A stretch of 64,000 nt of DNA from Acuticoccus sediminis (GTDB lineage: Bacteria; Pseudomonadota; Alphaproteobacteria; Rhizobiales; Amorphaceae). Positions 18,786 through 27,997 of the stretch are shown here, piece by piece. The notes beneath the pieces were generated by a model that saw only the letters and a list, made by a program, of their open reading frames with translations, had not been told where the DNA came from and made no database searches. The stretch lies in the NCBI RefSeq assembly GCF_003258595.1, contig NZ_QHHQ01000007.1, positions 62,001 to 126,000 on the forward strand. Direction: 5' to 3'. The stretch's first letter is position 1. Every line of letters begins with the position of its first letter. Both the position numbers and the translations under genes were made by a program.

Positions 18786-20225
18786 ATGGACGAGAGAGCG
18801 GTGGACGTCGCGATCATCGGCGCGGGAACCGCCGGTCTCGCCGCTTTCCGTGAGGCCCGCAAGGTCACCGACGACATCGTCCTGATCGACGCGGGGCCGT
18901 CGGGAACGACCTGCGCCCGTGTCGGCTGCATGCCCTCCAAACTCCTCATCGCCGCGGCCAACGCGGCCGCCCACGTGCGCGAGGCGTCCGCCTTCGGCAT
19001 CACCTGCGGCGACGTCGCGGTGGACGGGGCGAAGGTGATGGAGCGGGTGCGCCGCTACCGCGACCGCTTCGTCGACGCGGTGCTGGAGGGCCTCCACGCC
19101 ATTCCGGCGGAGATGCGGCTGAAGGGCACCGCCCGGTTCATGGCCGACCACCTGCTGACGGTGACGGGCGAGGACCGGACCGTCCTCGTCGAGGCGAAGC
19201 GCATCGTCGTCGCGACGGGGTCCGCCCCGGTCGTGCCGCCGGCGTTCGTTCATTCCGCGCCGCAGACGAGCGACGACCTCTTCGACTGGCCGGACCTGCC
19301 GGCCTCGGTCGCGGTCTTCGGGACCGGGATCATCGGTCTGGAGCTGGGGCAGGCGCTGGCGCGGCTCGGCGTGCGTGTGCGCCTCTTCGGCAAGGGGGAG
19401 GGCCTCGGCCCGCTGACGGACGAGGCCGTCTCGGCCGCCGCGCGGGAGCACCTCGGGGCGTCGATGGAGGTCGTCCCGGACCACGAGCTGGTCAACATCT
19501 CGGGCAACATGCAGGGCGTGACCGTCGAATATCGGGTCGACGGGCGGACCTACTCGGCGACGTTCGAGCGGATGCTGGTGGCGGTGGGCCGGGCGCCCAA
19601 CGTGTCGGACCTGAACCTCGCCGCGACGTCGCTCTCGCTGGACGAGGACGGCGTGCCGCATTTCGACCGCGAGACGGGGCGGTGCGGCGACGGCCCGATC
19701 TACATCGCCGGCGACGCGATGGACGACGCCCCGCTGCTCCACATCGCGGAGGAGTCGGGCATGGCCGCCGGTCGCAATGCCGCGCTGGGCCGGCCGGTGC
19801 CGACGATGCGCCCCGTACCTCTCGCGATCGTCTTCTGCGAGCCGCAAATGGCGCTCGTCGGGGAGACGCACCGCGAGCTTGTCGGCCGCGGCGCGGCGTT
19901 CGCCGTTGGAAGCGTCGACTTCTCCGACCAGGGGCGCGCGCTGGTGATGGGCGAGGCGGCGGGCCGGATGTCGCTCTACGTCGAGGTGGGGACCGGCGCG
20001 CTGCTGGGCGCGGAGATGTTCGCGCCGCGGGCCGAGCACATGGCCCACCTCCTGGCGCTCGCCCTGACCGAGGGACTGACGGTGCCGGAACTTCTGGAGA
20101 TGCCGTTCTACCACCCGACCTTCGAGGAGGGGCTCAGGACCGCGCTGCAGGACGCGCTCGCGGTCCTGCGCCGGATGGGCGACGGGGCGAGCTCCCGTCA
20201 CCTCGCCGCCGACGCGCCCGCCTGA
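18786..20225 (+). CDS. lpd: Dihydrolipoyl dehydrogenase-like flavoprotein disulfide reductase
   Basis: 479-aa FAD/NAD(P)-binding pyridine nucleotide-disulfide oxidoreductase. FAD motif GAGTAGLAA at residues 12-20, redox-active pair Cys-Ala-Arg-Val-Gly-Cys in TCARVGCMPSK, NAD-binding GTGIIGLELG near residue 180, second FAD motif YIAGDAMDDAP, and a C-terminal dimer segment FYHPTFEEGL with the catalytic His. Close to lipoamide dehydrogenase and SthA/MerA relatives; the gene is not next to 2-oxoacid dehydrogenase subunits, so its natural substrate is uncertain. ATG 18786 is preceded by GGTGAGGG. The gene is divergent from the CAP protein gene with a 250-bp spacer. Confidence 0.85.
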   Translation: MDERAVDVAIIGAGTAGLAAFREARKVTDDIVLIDAGPSGTTCARVGCMPSKLLIAAANAAAHVREASAFGITCGDVAVDGAKVMERVRRYRDRFVDAVLEGLHAIPAEMRLKGTARFMADHLLTVTGEDRTVLVEAKRIVVATGSAPVVPPAFVHSAPQTSDDLFDWPDLPASVAVFGTGIIGLELGQALARLGVRVRLFGKGEGLGPLTDEAVSAAAREHLGASMEVVPDHELVNISGNMQGVTVEYRVDGRTYSATFERMLVAVGRAPNVSDLNLAATSLSLDEDGVPHFDRETGRCGDGPIYIAGDAMDDAPLLHIAEESGMAAGRNAALGRPVPTMRPVPLAIVFCEPQMALVGETHRELVGRGAAFAVGSVDFSDQGRALVMGEAAGRMSLYVEVGTGALLGAEMFAPRAEHMAHLLALALTEGLTVPELLEMPFYHPTFEEGLRTALQDALAVLRRMGDGASSRHLAADAPA

Positions 20226-20236
20226 CGTCGGCGTCC

Positions 20237-20275
20237 GGGGCATCACGGCCGGGCTTCGCGGCCTGGGCGTGCCCC
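20237..20275. terminator. Possible bidirectional terminator between lpd and RTX gene
   Basis: Outer dyad GGGGCA / TGCCCC encloses an inner GGCC / GGCC pair. It occupies most of the 54-bp gap between two convergent genes. Stems are short and interrupted, so confidence is low. Confidence 0.35.
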
Positions 20276-20279
20276 AGGC

Positions 20280-21878
20280 TCAGGTGATGAGGTCGTTGAA
20301 GTCGCTCGTCAGGCGGAAGTCGTTGACGTCGACCTTCGCGTCGCTGTCGCCGTCCTTCTCGTAGGAGAAGCCGAACAACTTGACGGTCGCGGTCTGGTCC
20401 AGCGCGCCGTGCGGACTGTCCGACGCCCACGGCTCCACCGCGAAGGTGCTGTTATAGTAGTCCGCGCCCCAGGGGTCGTCGACGACCTTGATGTCGGCGT
20501 CCTTGAAGCGGAACTCCATGTTGTCGAGATCGACGAGCGTCTGGTTGCCGATGTTGGTGATGTAGACCTCGGCGTTGCCGCCGGTGGTGGTCTGCCCGGA
20601 CAGCCGCACGTCGATCTGGAAGGCGGGCTGGTAGTAGGTCTGCTCGGCGCCGGGATAATCCGGGATGAAGCCGTTCGTGCTCGTGCCGTCGATGGCGACC
20701 TCGGTGATCGGCGAACGGTTCGAGATCGAGAACTGCAGGACGGAGAGTTCCTGCGTCGCCGCCAGCGCGCGGTTGCCGCCGGAGGAGAGGTCGAACTCGC
20801 CGCCGTGGTAGGTGCCGCCGAAGACGCTGTCCGGCACGACGTTGAGGAGGGCCCCGCCGGTGAGCTTGATGTCGAGGTCGGACGTGTTGAGGATCGTCTT
20901 GTCGGTGTTGTTCCTGACGAGGACCTGGAACGTCTCGACGTAGTTGTCGCCGTCCTGGTAGCTGCCGATCCGCTGGAGGCGGAGGTTGACGACGCCGGTC
21001 GGCGCGGACGGGGTCCCGCCGACGTAGATGCCCTCGCGCGGCTGGGAGTGCGCCGGCTGGGTCGCCGGGTTCGGCTCCTGGTACTGGGTCAGGATGTCGT
21101 CGTCGTGCACGCGCGCGCCGTAGACGACGACGCGGTCGTCGGTCTGCTCGTTCACCAGCACCGTCGCGCGGCCGTAGCCGGGTATCTGGCCGAAGTGTTC
21201 GACGACGAGCTGGCCGGTGGTGTCGACGATCTGGTCGCCCTGGGCGGGCCGGTAGTCGCGGATGACGTCGACCGACGGACCGCGGCCGAAGTCGTCGGCC
21301 TCGAACAGGAAGGTGTCCGCGCCCTGGGCGCCCATCAGCGTGTCGTTGCCGATGCCGCCCTGCAGGATGTCGTCGCCGCGCCGGCCGTGGATGACGTCGT
21401 TGCCGTCGCCGCCGTAGAGCTGATCGTCGCCCATGCCGCCGCCGACGCGGTCGTCGCCCGCGCCCGCGTTGACGTAGTCGTCGCCGCTGCGGCCGAGGAT
21501 GACGTCGTTGCCGTCGCCGCCGAGGACTATGTCGTCGGTCGTGGTGCCGCGCAGGCCGCCGCCGCGATCGTTGCCGATCACCCAGGTGTCGCGGAAGCCG
21601 CCGTTGGACATGATGTATTCGATGGTCGGCAGCACGCCGCTGACGTCGATGTGTTTCACCCCGTCGACGATGGGCGGCACGCGGAGCTGGGAAAAGATCG
21701 CGTGGAGCTGGCTGCCGTCGACCGGCTGCGGCAGGCCGAGGTCGACCTGGTGGTCCGTCCTGAGCTCCCGCAGAAAATGACGGAAGGCGTAGCGATCGAC
21801 CGTGTCGTTGACTTCGGTGATCGAATAACCGCCGCTGGCGTTAAAATACTCGGTACTGAAAGTAGTCGCGCGCGCCAT
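20280..21878 (-). CDS. RTX (hemolysin-type calcium-binding) repeat protein
   Basis: 532 aa from ATG 21878, with GGAG 5 nt upstream. About 110 N-terminal residues of unknown fold are followed by 7-8 nonapeptide RTX repeats (GGDGNDVIL, GRSGDDYVN, GGGMGDDQL and so on) at about residues 112-185, which bind calcium in a parallel beta-roll. The C-terminal 290 residues look like two beta-sandwich modules separated by a proline-rich stretch, faintly resembling carbohydrate-binding modules (segments NTGNQ-like TNIGNQTLVDLDNMEFRF). There is no cleavable signal; RTX proteins normally leave by type I secretion using a C-terminal signal. No type I secretion genes lie nearby. Divergent from the LysR regulator. 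Confidence 0.85.
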   Translation of the reverse strand: MARATTFSTEYFNASGGYSITEVNDTVDRYAFRHFLRELRTDHQVDLGLPQPVDGSQLHAIFSQLRVPPIVDGVKHIDVSGVLPTIEYIMSNGGFRDTWVIGNDRGGGLRGTTTDDIVLGGDGNDVILGRSGDDYVNAGAGDDRVGGGMGDDQLYGGDGNDVIHGRRGDDILQGGIGNDTLMGAQGADTFLFEADDFGRGPSVDVIRDYRPAQGDQIVDTTGQLVVEHFGQIPGYGRATVLVNEQTDDRVVVYGARVHDDDILTQYQEPNPATQPAHSQPREGIYVGGTPSAPTGVVNLRLQRIGSYQDGDNYVETFQVLVRNNTDKTILNTSDLDIKLTGGALLNVVPDSVFGGTYHGGEFDLSSGGNRALAATQELSVLQFSISNRSPITEVAIDGTSTNGFIPDYPGAEQTYYQPAFQIDVRLSGQTTTGGNAEVYITNIGNQTLVDLDNMEFRFKDADIKVVDDPWGADYYNSTFAVEPWASDSPHGALDQTATVKLFGFSYEKDGDSDAKVDVNDFRLTSDFNDLIT

Positions 21879-22346
21879 GATCACTCCATCGACACGGATG
21901 CTGGGTACCGATCCCGTCAGGATTGGACGGATATAGGATGTGCCCCAACAATGCGCGGCATAACCAAATTATCGACAAAAAGCTATCCTGATGAGTAGGA
22001 CCAAGGTATGCACGTGCAGGTAGTGGTCGTATGCGTTATATAAGGAACGCAATGGGTAATAAATTGACCGAATCTTATATCCAAACTGGCGGTGCTGCCC
22101 TATGGTTGCTGGCTGTCGGCCCCGTCGAGGGGGCGCCGCCATAGGGAACCGACCGAAACGCCACATTGCATCTTCGGTCAAATGGTTTATATATGCGGAA
22201 AAGTTGTTCCGCTATTTGGAATTTTGGACGGGAAGTCATGCCTTGAAATTGGGACTGGCATGCCGCAATCGGCCAATGAAAGCCATAGCGTACAGTGTTC
22301 CATGCCCGTAAGCCGGGGTGGTTGAACAAGAACGGAGTACCCATCG
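21879..22346. promoter_or_regulatory. AT-rich, dyad-rich divergent control region, RTX gene / lysR
   Basis: 468-bp spacer with clearly lower GC than all surrounding DNA and no gene. Inverted repeats: CCCTATGG / CCATAGGG (22098-22105 and 22139-22146, enclosing a GC-rich hairpin), GACCGAA / TTCGGTC (22151-22157 and 22173-22179), GCGGAA-N6-TTCCGC (22195-22212), CATGCC / GGCATG (22237-22242 and 22257-22262). A weak promoter for lysR is TTGCAT at 22166 with 16 nt to TATATA at 22188, whose start site would fall in the GCGGAA dyad. LysR-type autoregulation plus control of the divergent RTX gene is the simplest reading. Confidence 0.5.
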
Positions 22347-23219
22347 ATGAGTCTGACCTCTTCCAAGATCCGCGCGCTGAATGCGGTTGTCGAGGAGGGC
22401 GGGTTCACAGCGGCCGCACGACGACTTGGGGTTTCGCAACCTGCGGTGACCCAGCATGTGCGCGAGCTGCAGACCGAATTTCAGGTTGCACTGTTTGAAA
22501 AGCGGCGCGGGGCCATCGTCCCGACCGCCCTCTGCCGCGAGCTCTATCGCATCACTTCGGACATCCGCCGGCGCGAGGACGACGCGCTGCGCCTGCTCGC
22601 CCGTCACGATGAGATGGACTTCGGCCCGCTGCGCATCGGCATCGGCAACGCCATGCCCGCGATGCGCTACATCAGTGCCTTCCGCGCCCGACACCCCACC
22701 GTGACCCTCCACATCGAGACCGGCCCCTGGAGCCGCATCATGGAGGCCGTCCTCACCCAGAACATCGACGTCGGCATCATCCCCGAGGTGCCGGACGAGC
22801 CGCGCTTCACCCGCGTGATGTGCTCGAGCCAGACGGTCGTCGCGCTGGTGCATCCCGATCATCCCCTCGCCGACCGCGACGAGATCGAGATCGCCGAGCT
22901 CGCCGAGCAGCAGATGATCTTCCGCACCAAGCAGTCCTACGTGCAGCGCGTCGTCGACGCGGCGTTCACGGCGGCGATGCTGGAGCCGCACGCGGCGGTG
23001 GTGGTGGACACCCGCGACAGCATGCTCGAGGCGGTCGCCAACAACCTCGGCGTCGGCTTCGTGTGGAGCAACGGCAGCTCCCGGACCGAGAACATCCGCC
23101 GCATCAAGGTGCGCGAGATGGAAAAGCCCTGGGACGAGTACGCCTTCCACCTCGCCCACTCCGCCCCGACGATCGCGCACCGCTTCCTCGCCGTCGTCAA
23201 CGAGACGTCGCTGACCTGA
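22347..23219 (+). CDS. LysR family transcriptional regulator
   Basis: 290 aa. Winged helix-turn-helix at residues 1-62 (GGFTAAARRLGVSQPAVTQH), then the type 2 periplasmic-binding-like effector domain from about residue 90 to the end, with the expected GPLRIGIG beginning. ATG 22347 has GGAG 9 nt upstream. It is divergent from the RTX gene over a spacer holding several inverted repeats, so regulation of that gene and of itself is likely. Effector unknown; the sequence reminds me of regulators of aminoethylphosphonate use, but that is weak. Confidence 0.92.
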   Translation: MSLTSSKIRALNAVVEEGGFTAAARRLGVSQPAVTQHVRELQTEFQVALFEKRRGAIVPTALCRELYRITSDIRRREDDALRLLARHDEMDFGPLRIGIGNAMPAMRYISAFRARHPTVTLHIETGPWSRIMEAVLTQNIDVGIIPEVPDEPRFTRVMCSSQTVVALVHPDHPLADRDEIEIAELAEQQMIFRTKQSYVQRVVDAAFTAAMLEPHAAVVVDTRDSMLEAVANNLGVGFVWSNGSSRTENIRRIKVREMEKPWDEYAFHLAHSAPTIAHRFLAVVNETSLT

Positions 23220-23344
23220 TCGACGCTCGCCCGATCGCCGCGGCAGCCCGACCCGTCCCGCCGATGCGGGAGCGCATGGGGCCCCCGACGGGATCGAACC
23301 TTCGCCCTGACGGGTATTCCTGCAACGCCGTCTGATATTCGCAC

Positions 23345-23363
23345 GTCCGGCCCTCCGCCGGAC
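23345..23363 (+). terminator. Candidate terminator after lysR
   Basis: Perfect 7-bp stem GTCCGGC / GCCGGAC with a 5-nt loop, 126 bp after the LysR stop. No T-run. The 214-bp gap also holds a short tRNA T-arm look-alike on the minus strand at about 23280-23305, which does not fold into a full tRNA. Confidence 0.35.
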
Positions 23364-23433
23364 CCTCACGTGCTGGCGACAGCGCCCCGGCAACGCGCCA
23401 TAACGGCCACAATTGCGTGTCGGAGGACCGCCC

Positions 23434-24330
23434 ATGCGTGGCCTTATCGTCTTACTCTGCGTTGCGATGCTGGCCGGCTGTCAGTCGGCGGAGACGGGGT
23501 CCTCGCCCGAGCTTGCCGCGGCGCCCGCCGCGGCCGCCGAGCCGATCCTCCCGCTGCAGCCCGTTCCCGCGGTGGCGCACCGCGCATACGCGTCGATCGT
23601 CGTCGACGGCAAGACCGGCAAGATCCTCGAGGAGGACGACGCCACCAGCCCGCGCTACCCCGCCTCGCTCACCAAGATGATGACGCTCTACCTCGTCTTC
23701 GAGCAGCTGAGCTCCGGTCGCTGGACGCCGCAGACCGCGCTCACCGTCAGCGCCGAGGCGGCGAGCCGCCCGCCCGCCAAGCTCGGCGTGAGGGCCGGCA
23801 GCACCATCCCGGTCGACACCGCCGTGCGGGCGCTCGCCGTGCGCTCGGCCAACGACGTCGCCGTGGTGATCGCCGAGAACATCGCCGGCTCGGAGGACGC
23901 CTTCGCCCGGCGCATGACCGCCAAGGCCCGCGCCCTCGGCATGAGCCGGACGTCCTTCGTCAACGCCTCGGGCCTGCCGGACGACCGGCAATACACGACC
24001 GCCCGCGACATCGCGATCCTCGGCAAGGCGCTGCACGACCGCTTCCCGCAGTACTTCAAGTACTTCTCGACCCGCGAGATCTCCTACGGCGGGCGCACCT
24101 GGAAGAACACGAACAAGCTGCTGACCAAGGTCGACGGCGTCAACGGCATCAAGACCGGCTACATCCGCGACTCCGGCTTCAACCTGTGCGCCTCCGTCGA
24201 GCGGGACGGGAAGCACATCATCGCGGTGGTGCTGGGCGGCAAGTCGGGCGCGTCCCGCAACGCGCAGATGGAGAAGCTGATCGAGGAGTACCTGCCGCAG
24301 GCCTCCGGCGGGAGCATCTTCGGCTTCTGA
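23434..24330 (+). CDS. D-alanyl-D-alanine carboxypeptidase (lipoprotein, PBP5/6 family)
   Basis: 298-aa serine peptidase of family S11 that removes the terminal D-Ala from peptidoglycan pentapeptides in the periplasm. The three penicillin-binding motifs are S78-L-T-K81, SAN near residue 138 and KTG near residue 236. The N-terminus is a lipoprotein signal with LAGC at residues 13-16, so it should be lipid-anchored instead of held by the C-terminal amphipathic helix of classical PBP5; the beta-rich C-terminal domain of PBP5 is absent. Start ATG 23434 has GGAGGA 6 nt upstream. It stands alone upstream of putA. Confidence 0.93.
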   Translation: MRGLIVLLCVAMLAGCQSAETGSSPELAAAPAAAAEPILPLQPVPAVAHRAYASIVVDGKTGKILEEDDATSPRYPASLTKMMTLYLVFEQLSSGRWTPQTALTVSAEAASRPPAKLGVRAGSTIPVDTAVRALAVRSANDVAVVIAENIAGSEDAFARRMTAKARALGMSRTSFVNASGLPDDRQYTTARDIAILGKALHDRFPQYFKYFSTREISYGGRTWKNTNKLLTKVDGVNGIKTGYIRDSGFNLCASVERDGKHIIAVVLGGKSGASRNAQMEKLIEEYLPQASGGSIFGF

Positions 24331-24391
24331 GGTGATGCCGCCTTGGCCGCCGGTGGCAGGTCAAGCGTTGGTCATGCCTGAATAATGGGCT

Positions 24392-24420
24392 GGGTTGCGT
24401 CCGTGCGACGCGGCCAACCC
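24392..24420. promoter_or_regulatory. Stem-loop upstream of putA
   Basis: GGGTTG / CAACCC outer pair and CGTC / GACG inner pair with a 5-nt loop, 56 bp before the putA start. It could be an operator dyad or a leader hairpin. Nothing in the sequence identifies the binding protein. Confidence 0.35.
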
Positions 24421-24475
24421 CTCGCGCGGCAGGCGTTTCTCGACGATAATCCGGCGACTGCCGCTGGAGGACCAG

Positions 24476-27400
24476 ATGACCGCCTCGACCCTGCTTTCGA
24501 CCGCCCGTGTCGAAGTCCGTGACGCCACCTTAGCGGACGAGGCCGCCGTCCTGGAACGCCTCGTCGGCCACGCCCAGCTCGACGAAACCACCCGCAAGCG
24601 CGCCGCCGACCGCGCCGCGCGGATCGTGCGCAAGGTCCGCACCGACTCCCGGCCCGGCCTGATGGAGACCTTCCTCGCCGAGTACGGCCTCTCCACCGAC
24701 GAGGGCATCGCGCTGATGTGCCTCGCCGAAGCGCTGCTGCGCGTTCCCGACGCTGACACCATCGACGCCCTCATCGAGGACAAGATTGCCCCGTCCGACT
24801 GGGGCAAGCACCTCGGCCACTCCTCGTCGTCGCTGGTCAACGCCTCCACCTGGGCGCTCCTCGTCACCGGCCACGTGCTCGACGAGGGGGGCACCGGCCT
24901 CGCCAAGTCCCTGCGCGCCGCGCTCCGCCGCCTCGGCGAACCGGTGATCCGCGCCGCCGTCGGCGAGGCGATGCGCCGCCTCGGCCGCCAGTTCGTCCTC
25001 GGCGAGACCATCGAGGGCGCCATGAAGCGCGCCGCCGGCATGGAGGCGAAGGGCTACACCTACTCCTACGACATGCTGGGCGAAGCCGCGCGCACCTACG
25101 AGGACGCCGCGCGCTATCGCAAGGACTACGAGGACGCCATCGCGGCGATCGCGACGCGCGCCCGCAAGGGCGTCCCGCCCGAGATGAACCCCGGCATCTC
25201 GATCAAGCTGTCCGCGCTGCACCCGCGCTACGACACGCTGCAGCGCGCCACCTGCGTCCCCGCGCTGATCGAGACGGTGAAGGATCTCGCCCGCAAGGCC
25301 GCCGCCGCCAACCTCGGCTTCAACATCGACGCCGAGGAGCAGGACCGGCTCGACCTTTCGCTCGACATCATCGCCGCCGTCGCGAGCGATCCCGAGCTTG
25401 CCGGCTGGGAGGGCTTCGGCGTCGTCGTCCAGGGCTACGGCCGGCGCGCGCTCCCCGTCATCCGCTGGCTCGACGCGCTCGCGCAGGAGACCGGGCGGCG
25501 CATCATGGTCCGCCTCGTGAAGGGCGCCTACTGGGACACCGAGATCAAGCGCGCCCAGGTGACCGGCACGCCGACCTTCCCGGTCTTCACCCGCAAATGC
25601 TCCAGCGACGTCTCGTACATCTCCTGCGCGCGGGCGCTGCTCAACCGCGCCGACCGGCTCTACCCGCAGTTCGCCACCCACAACGCGCACACCGTCTGCG
25701 CGGTGCTGGCGATGGCGAAGGACGAGAAGTTCGAGTTCCAGCGGCTGCACGGGATGGGCGAGGCGCTCTACGAGACCGTCCGCGGCGAGACCGAGGTCCC
25801 GGTGCGCATCTACGCCCCCGTCGGCGCGCATGAGGACCTCCTCGCCTACCTCGTCCGCCGCCTGCTCGAGAACGGCGCCAACTCCTCCTTCGCCAACCAG
25901 GTGGTCGACGAGCGCGTCCCGCCGGAGGAGGTCGCCAAGGACCCGTTCGTGACGCTCGCCTCCGCGCCCGTCGTCAACGCCCGCCTGCGCCAGCCGCCGA
26001 ACCTCTATGGCGCCGCGCGGCCGAACGCCGCCGGCTGGGACCTCTACGACCCCGTCGTGCTCCAGTCGTTCGAGGAGGCTCGCGCGCCCTTCCAGTACGC
26101 GACCTGGAGCGCGGCGCCGATGGCGGTTCCCGCCGGGGTCAACGGCGCGACGCGAACCGTCGTCAATCCGGCCCGACCGTCCGACGAGGTCGGTGCGGTG
26201 ATCGACCTCGACCCGGCGTCGGCCGGCGCCGTGGTCGACGCGGCGCGGGCGGGCGTCGACTGGGCGGAGCCGAGGGAGCGCGCCGCGGTCCTGCGCCGCG
26301 CCGCCGACCTCTACGAGTCCCACGCGGGCGAACTGTTCGCGCTCTGCGCCCGCGAGGCGGGCAAGATCGCGCTCGACGCGGTGTCGGAGCTGCGCGAGGC
26401 GGTCGACTTCCTGCGCTACTACGCCGCCGAGGCGGAGCGCACCGAGCCGGCGGGGGCCGGCGTGGTCGTCGCGATCTCGCCCTGGAACTTCCCCCTCGCG
26501 ATCTTCACCGGCCAGGTGGCGGCGTCGCTGGCCGCCGGCAACGCGGTCATCGCCAAGCCCGCCGAGCAGACATCGCTCGTCGCCTGCCGCGCCGCCCACC
26601 TGATGCACGAGGCCGGCGTGCCCCATGCCGCGCTGCAACTCGCGCCCGGCGGCGGCGAGGTGGGCGCGGCGCTGGTCTCGGTTCCGGGCCTCGCCGGCGT
26701 CGCCTTCACCGGCTCGACCGCGACCGCAAAGGCGATCGACAAGCAGCTCGCCAGGACCTCCCCCGACGCCTTCCTCGTCGCCGAGACCGGCGGCCTCAAC
26801 GCCATGATCGTCGACTCGACGGCGCTGCCCGAGCAGGCCGTGCGCGACATCGTCGCCTCCGCGTTCCAGAGCGCGGGCCAGCGCTGCTCGGCGCTGCGCG
26901 TCCTCTACGTGCAGGAGGACGTGGCCGACCGGCTGATGAAGATGCTGCGCGGTGCCGTCGCGGCGCTCCAGATCGGCGATCCGTGGCTGGTCGCGACGGA
27001 CGTCGGCCCGGTCATCGACGCCGAGGCGCGGGGGCGGATCGACGCGCACATCGAGGTGAACGGCCTGCCCGTTGCGGGCGAGGGCCTCTTCGTGCCGCCG
27101 ACGATCATCGACATTCCGGGGATCGAGGCGCTGGACGAGGAGATCTTCGGCCCCGTCCTCCACGTCGCGACGTTCAGGTCGGACGAGATCCACGACGTCA
27201 TCGACGCCATCAACGCCAAGGGCTACGGCCTGACCTTCGGTCTCCACACCCGCATCGACGACCGCGTCGAGGAGATCGTCAGCCGCATCAAGGTCGGCAA
27301 CATCTACGTCAACCGCAACCAGATCGGCGCCATCGTGGGCTCCCAGCCGTTCGGCGGCGAGGGCCTGTCGGGCACGGGGCCGAAGGCGGGCGGGCCGCGC

Positions 27401-27931
27401 ACCGTTGCGCGCCTGGCGCGGCGCGCGGCACGGCGCCTTCCTGCGGACACCGGTCCGGCCGCATCGGTCGAAGCCGTGCAGAGGCGCCTCGACGCGCTGA
27501 CGCCGAGCGAGGCGCCGGTCAGGATCGACGACATGCCCGGGCCGACGGGCGAGTCGAACCGCCTCTCGGTCCTCCCGCGCGGCACCGTGCTCTGCCTCGG
27601 CCCGACCCTCGCTCTCGCGGAGGCGCAGGCGGCTGCGGCACGCGCCTCCGGCAACACCACGCTGATCGTGGCGCCCGGCGCGAAGGACGGCGTCGACGGC
27701 ATCCTCGACCCGTCCGCGCTGGCGACGCTCGCCGGCTTTGACGCGGTCGCCTTCGAGGGCGAGGACCTCGGCGCCGTGCGTCAGGCGCTGGCGAGCCGCG
27801 GCGGTCCGATCCTGCCTGTGGTGTGCGCGGCCGACGAGGTCGTCATCGAGCGGCACCTGTGCATCGACACGGCCGCCGCCGGCGGCAACGCGCAGCTGAT
27901 GTCCACCACCGAGGACAACATGGCCGCCTGA
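24476..27931 (+). CDS. putA: Bifunctional proline dehydrogenase / L-glutamate-gamma-semialdehyde dehydrogenase
   Basis: Oxidises proline to glutamate in two channelled steps. 1151 aa from ATG 24476, with GGAGG 6 nt upstream. An N-terminal arm (1-120) is followed by the FAD-dependent proline dehydrogenase barrel (about 150-460: RLVKGAYWDTEIKRAQ, ATHNAHTV, YAPVGAHEDLLAYLVRRL). The NAD-dependent aldehyde dehydrogenase domain spans about 540-975, with SPWNFPLAIFTGQ, FTGST and catalytic Cys804 in GQRCSALR. The last 170 residues are the C-terminal domain of long PutA proteins. There is no N-terminal ribbon-helix-helix, so it should not repress its own gene as the enterobacterial enzyme does; no putR-like Lrp gene is adjacent. 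It is membrane-peripheral, passing electrons to quinone. Confidence 0.97.
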   Translation: MTASTLLSTARVEVRDATLADEAAVLERLVGHAQLDETTRKRAADRAARIVRKVRTDSRPGLMETFLAEYGLSTDEGIALMCLAEALLRVPDADTIDALIEDKIAPSDWGKHLGHSSSSLVNASTWALLVTGHVLDEGGTGLAKSLRAALRRLGEPVIRAAVGEAMRRLGRQFVLGETIEGAMKRAAGMEAKGYTYSYDMLGEAARTYEDAARYRKDYEDAIAAIATRARKGVPPEMNPGISIKLSALHPRYDTLQRATCVPALIETVKDLARKAAAANLGFNIDAEEQDRLDLSLDIIAAVASDPELAGWEGFGVVVQGYGRRALPVIRWLDALAQETGRRIMVRLVKGAYWDTEIKRAQVTGTPTFPVFTRKCSSDVSYISCARALLNRADRLYPQFATHNAHTVCAVLAMAKDEKFEFQRLHGMGEALYETVRGETEVPVRIYAPVGAHEDLLAYLVRRLLENGANSSFANQVVDERVPPEEVAKDPFVTLASAPVVNARLRQPPNLYGAARPNAAGWDLYDPVVLQSFEEARAPFQYATWSAAPMAVPAGVNGATRTVVNPARPSDEVGAVIDLDPASAGAVVDAARAGVDWAEPRERAAVLRRAADLYESHAGELFALCAREAGKIALDAVSELREAVDFLRYYAAEAERTEPAGAGVVVAISPWNFPLAIFTGQVAASLAAGNAVIAKPAEQTSLVACRAAHLMHEAGVPHAALQLAPGGGEVGAALVSVPGLAGVAFTGSTATAKAIDKQLARTSPDAFLVAETGGLNAMIVDSTALPEQAVRDIVASAFQSAGQRCSALRVLYVQEDVADRLMKMLRGAVAALQIGDPWLVATDVGPVIDAEARGRIDAHIEVNGLPVAGEGLFVPPTIIDIPGIEALDEEIFGPVLHVATFRSDEIHDVIDAINAKGYGLTFGLHTRIDDRVEEIVSRIKVGNIYVNRNQIGAIVGSQPFGGEGLSGTGPKAGGPRTVARLARRAARRLPADTGPAASVEAVQRRLDALTPSEAPVRIDDMPGPTGESNRLSVLPRGTVLCLGPTLALAEAQAAAARASGNTTLIVAPGAKDGVDGILDPSALATLAGFDAVAFEGEDLGAVRQALASRGGPILPVVCAADEVVIERHLCIDTAAAGGNAQLMSTTEDNMAA

Positions 27932-27934
27932 GCC

Positions 27935-27961
27935 GGCCCGGCGCGGGGCCGCGCGCCGGCC
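27935..27961. terminator. Terminator hairpin after putA
   Basis: Ten-base-pair GC stem with a single bulged C (27935-27945 paired with 27952-27961), starting 3 bp after the stop codon and followed by a short T-rich stretch about 10 bp later. It lies between convergent genes and may act on both strands. Confidence 0.55.
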
Positions 27962-27997
27962 CCGTCGCGTTTCCTGCCACGCGCCCGGCGGTCCGGT

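Noticed and set aside
23277-23345. Possible tRNA on the minus strand, because the plus strand shows GGGATCGAACC, the complement of a T-arm.
   Set aside because: The T-stem has a mismatch, no matching 5' acceptor strand lies 60-80 nt away, and no anticodon arm forms. At best it is a decayed tRNA 3' end.
24530-27856. Antisense open frame of over 1100 codons opposite putA.
   Set aside because: GC-rich codon-third-position bias creates long antisense frames; the translation is Arg/Gly/Asp/Val-rich with no family motifs, while putA is fully conserved.
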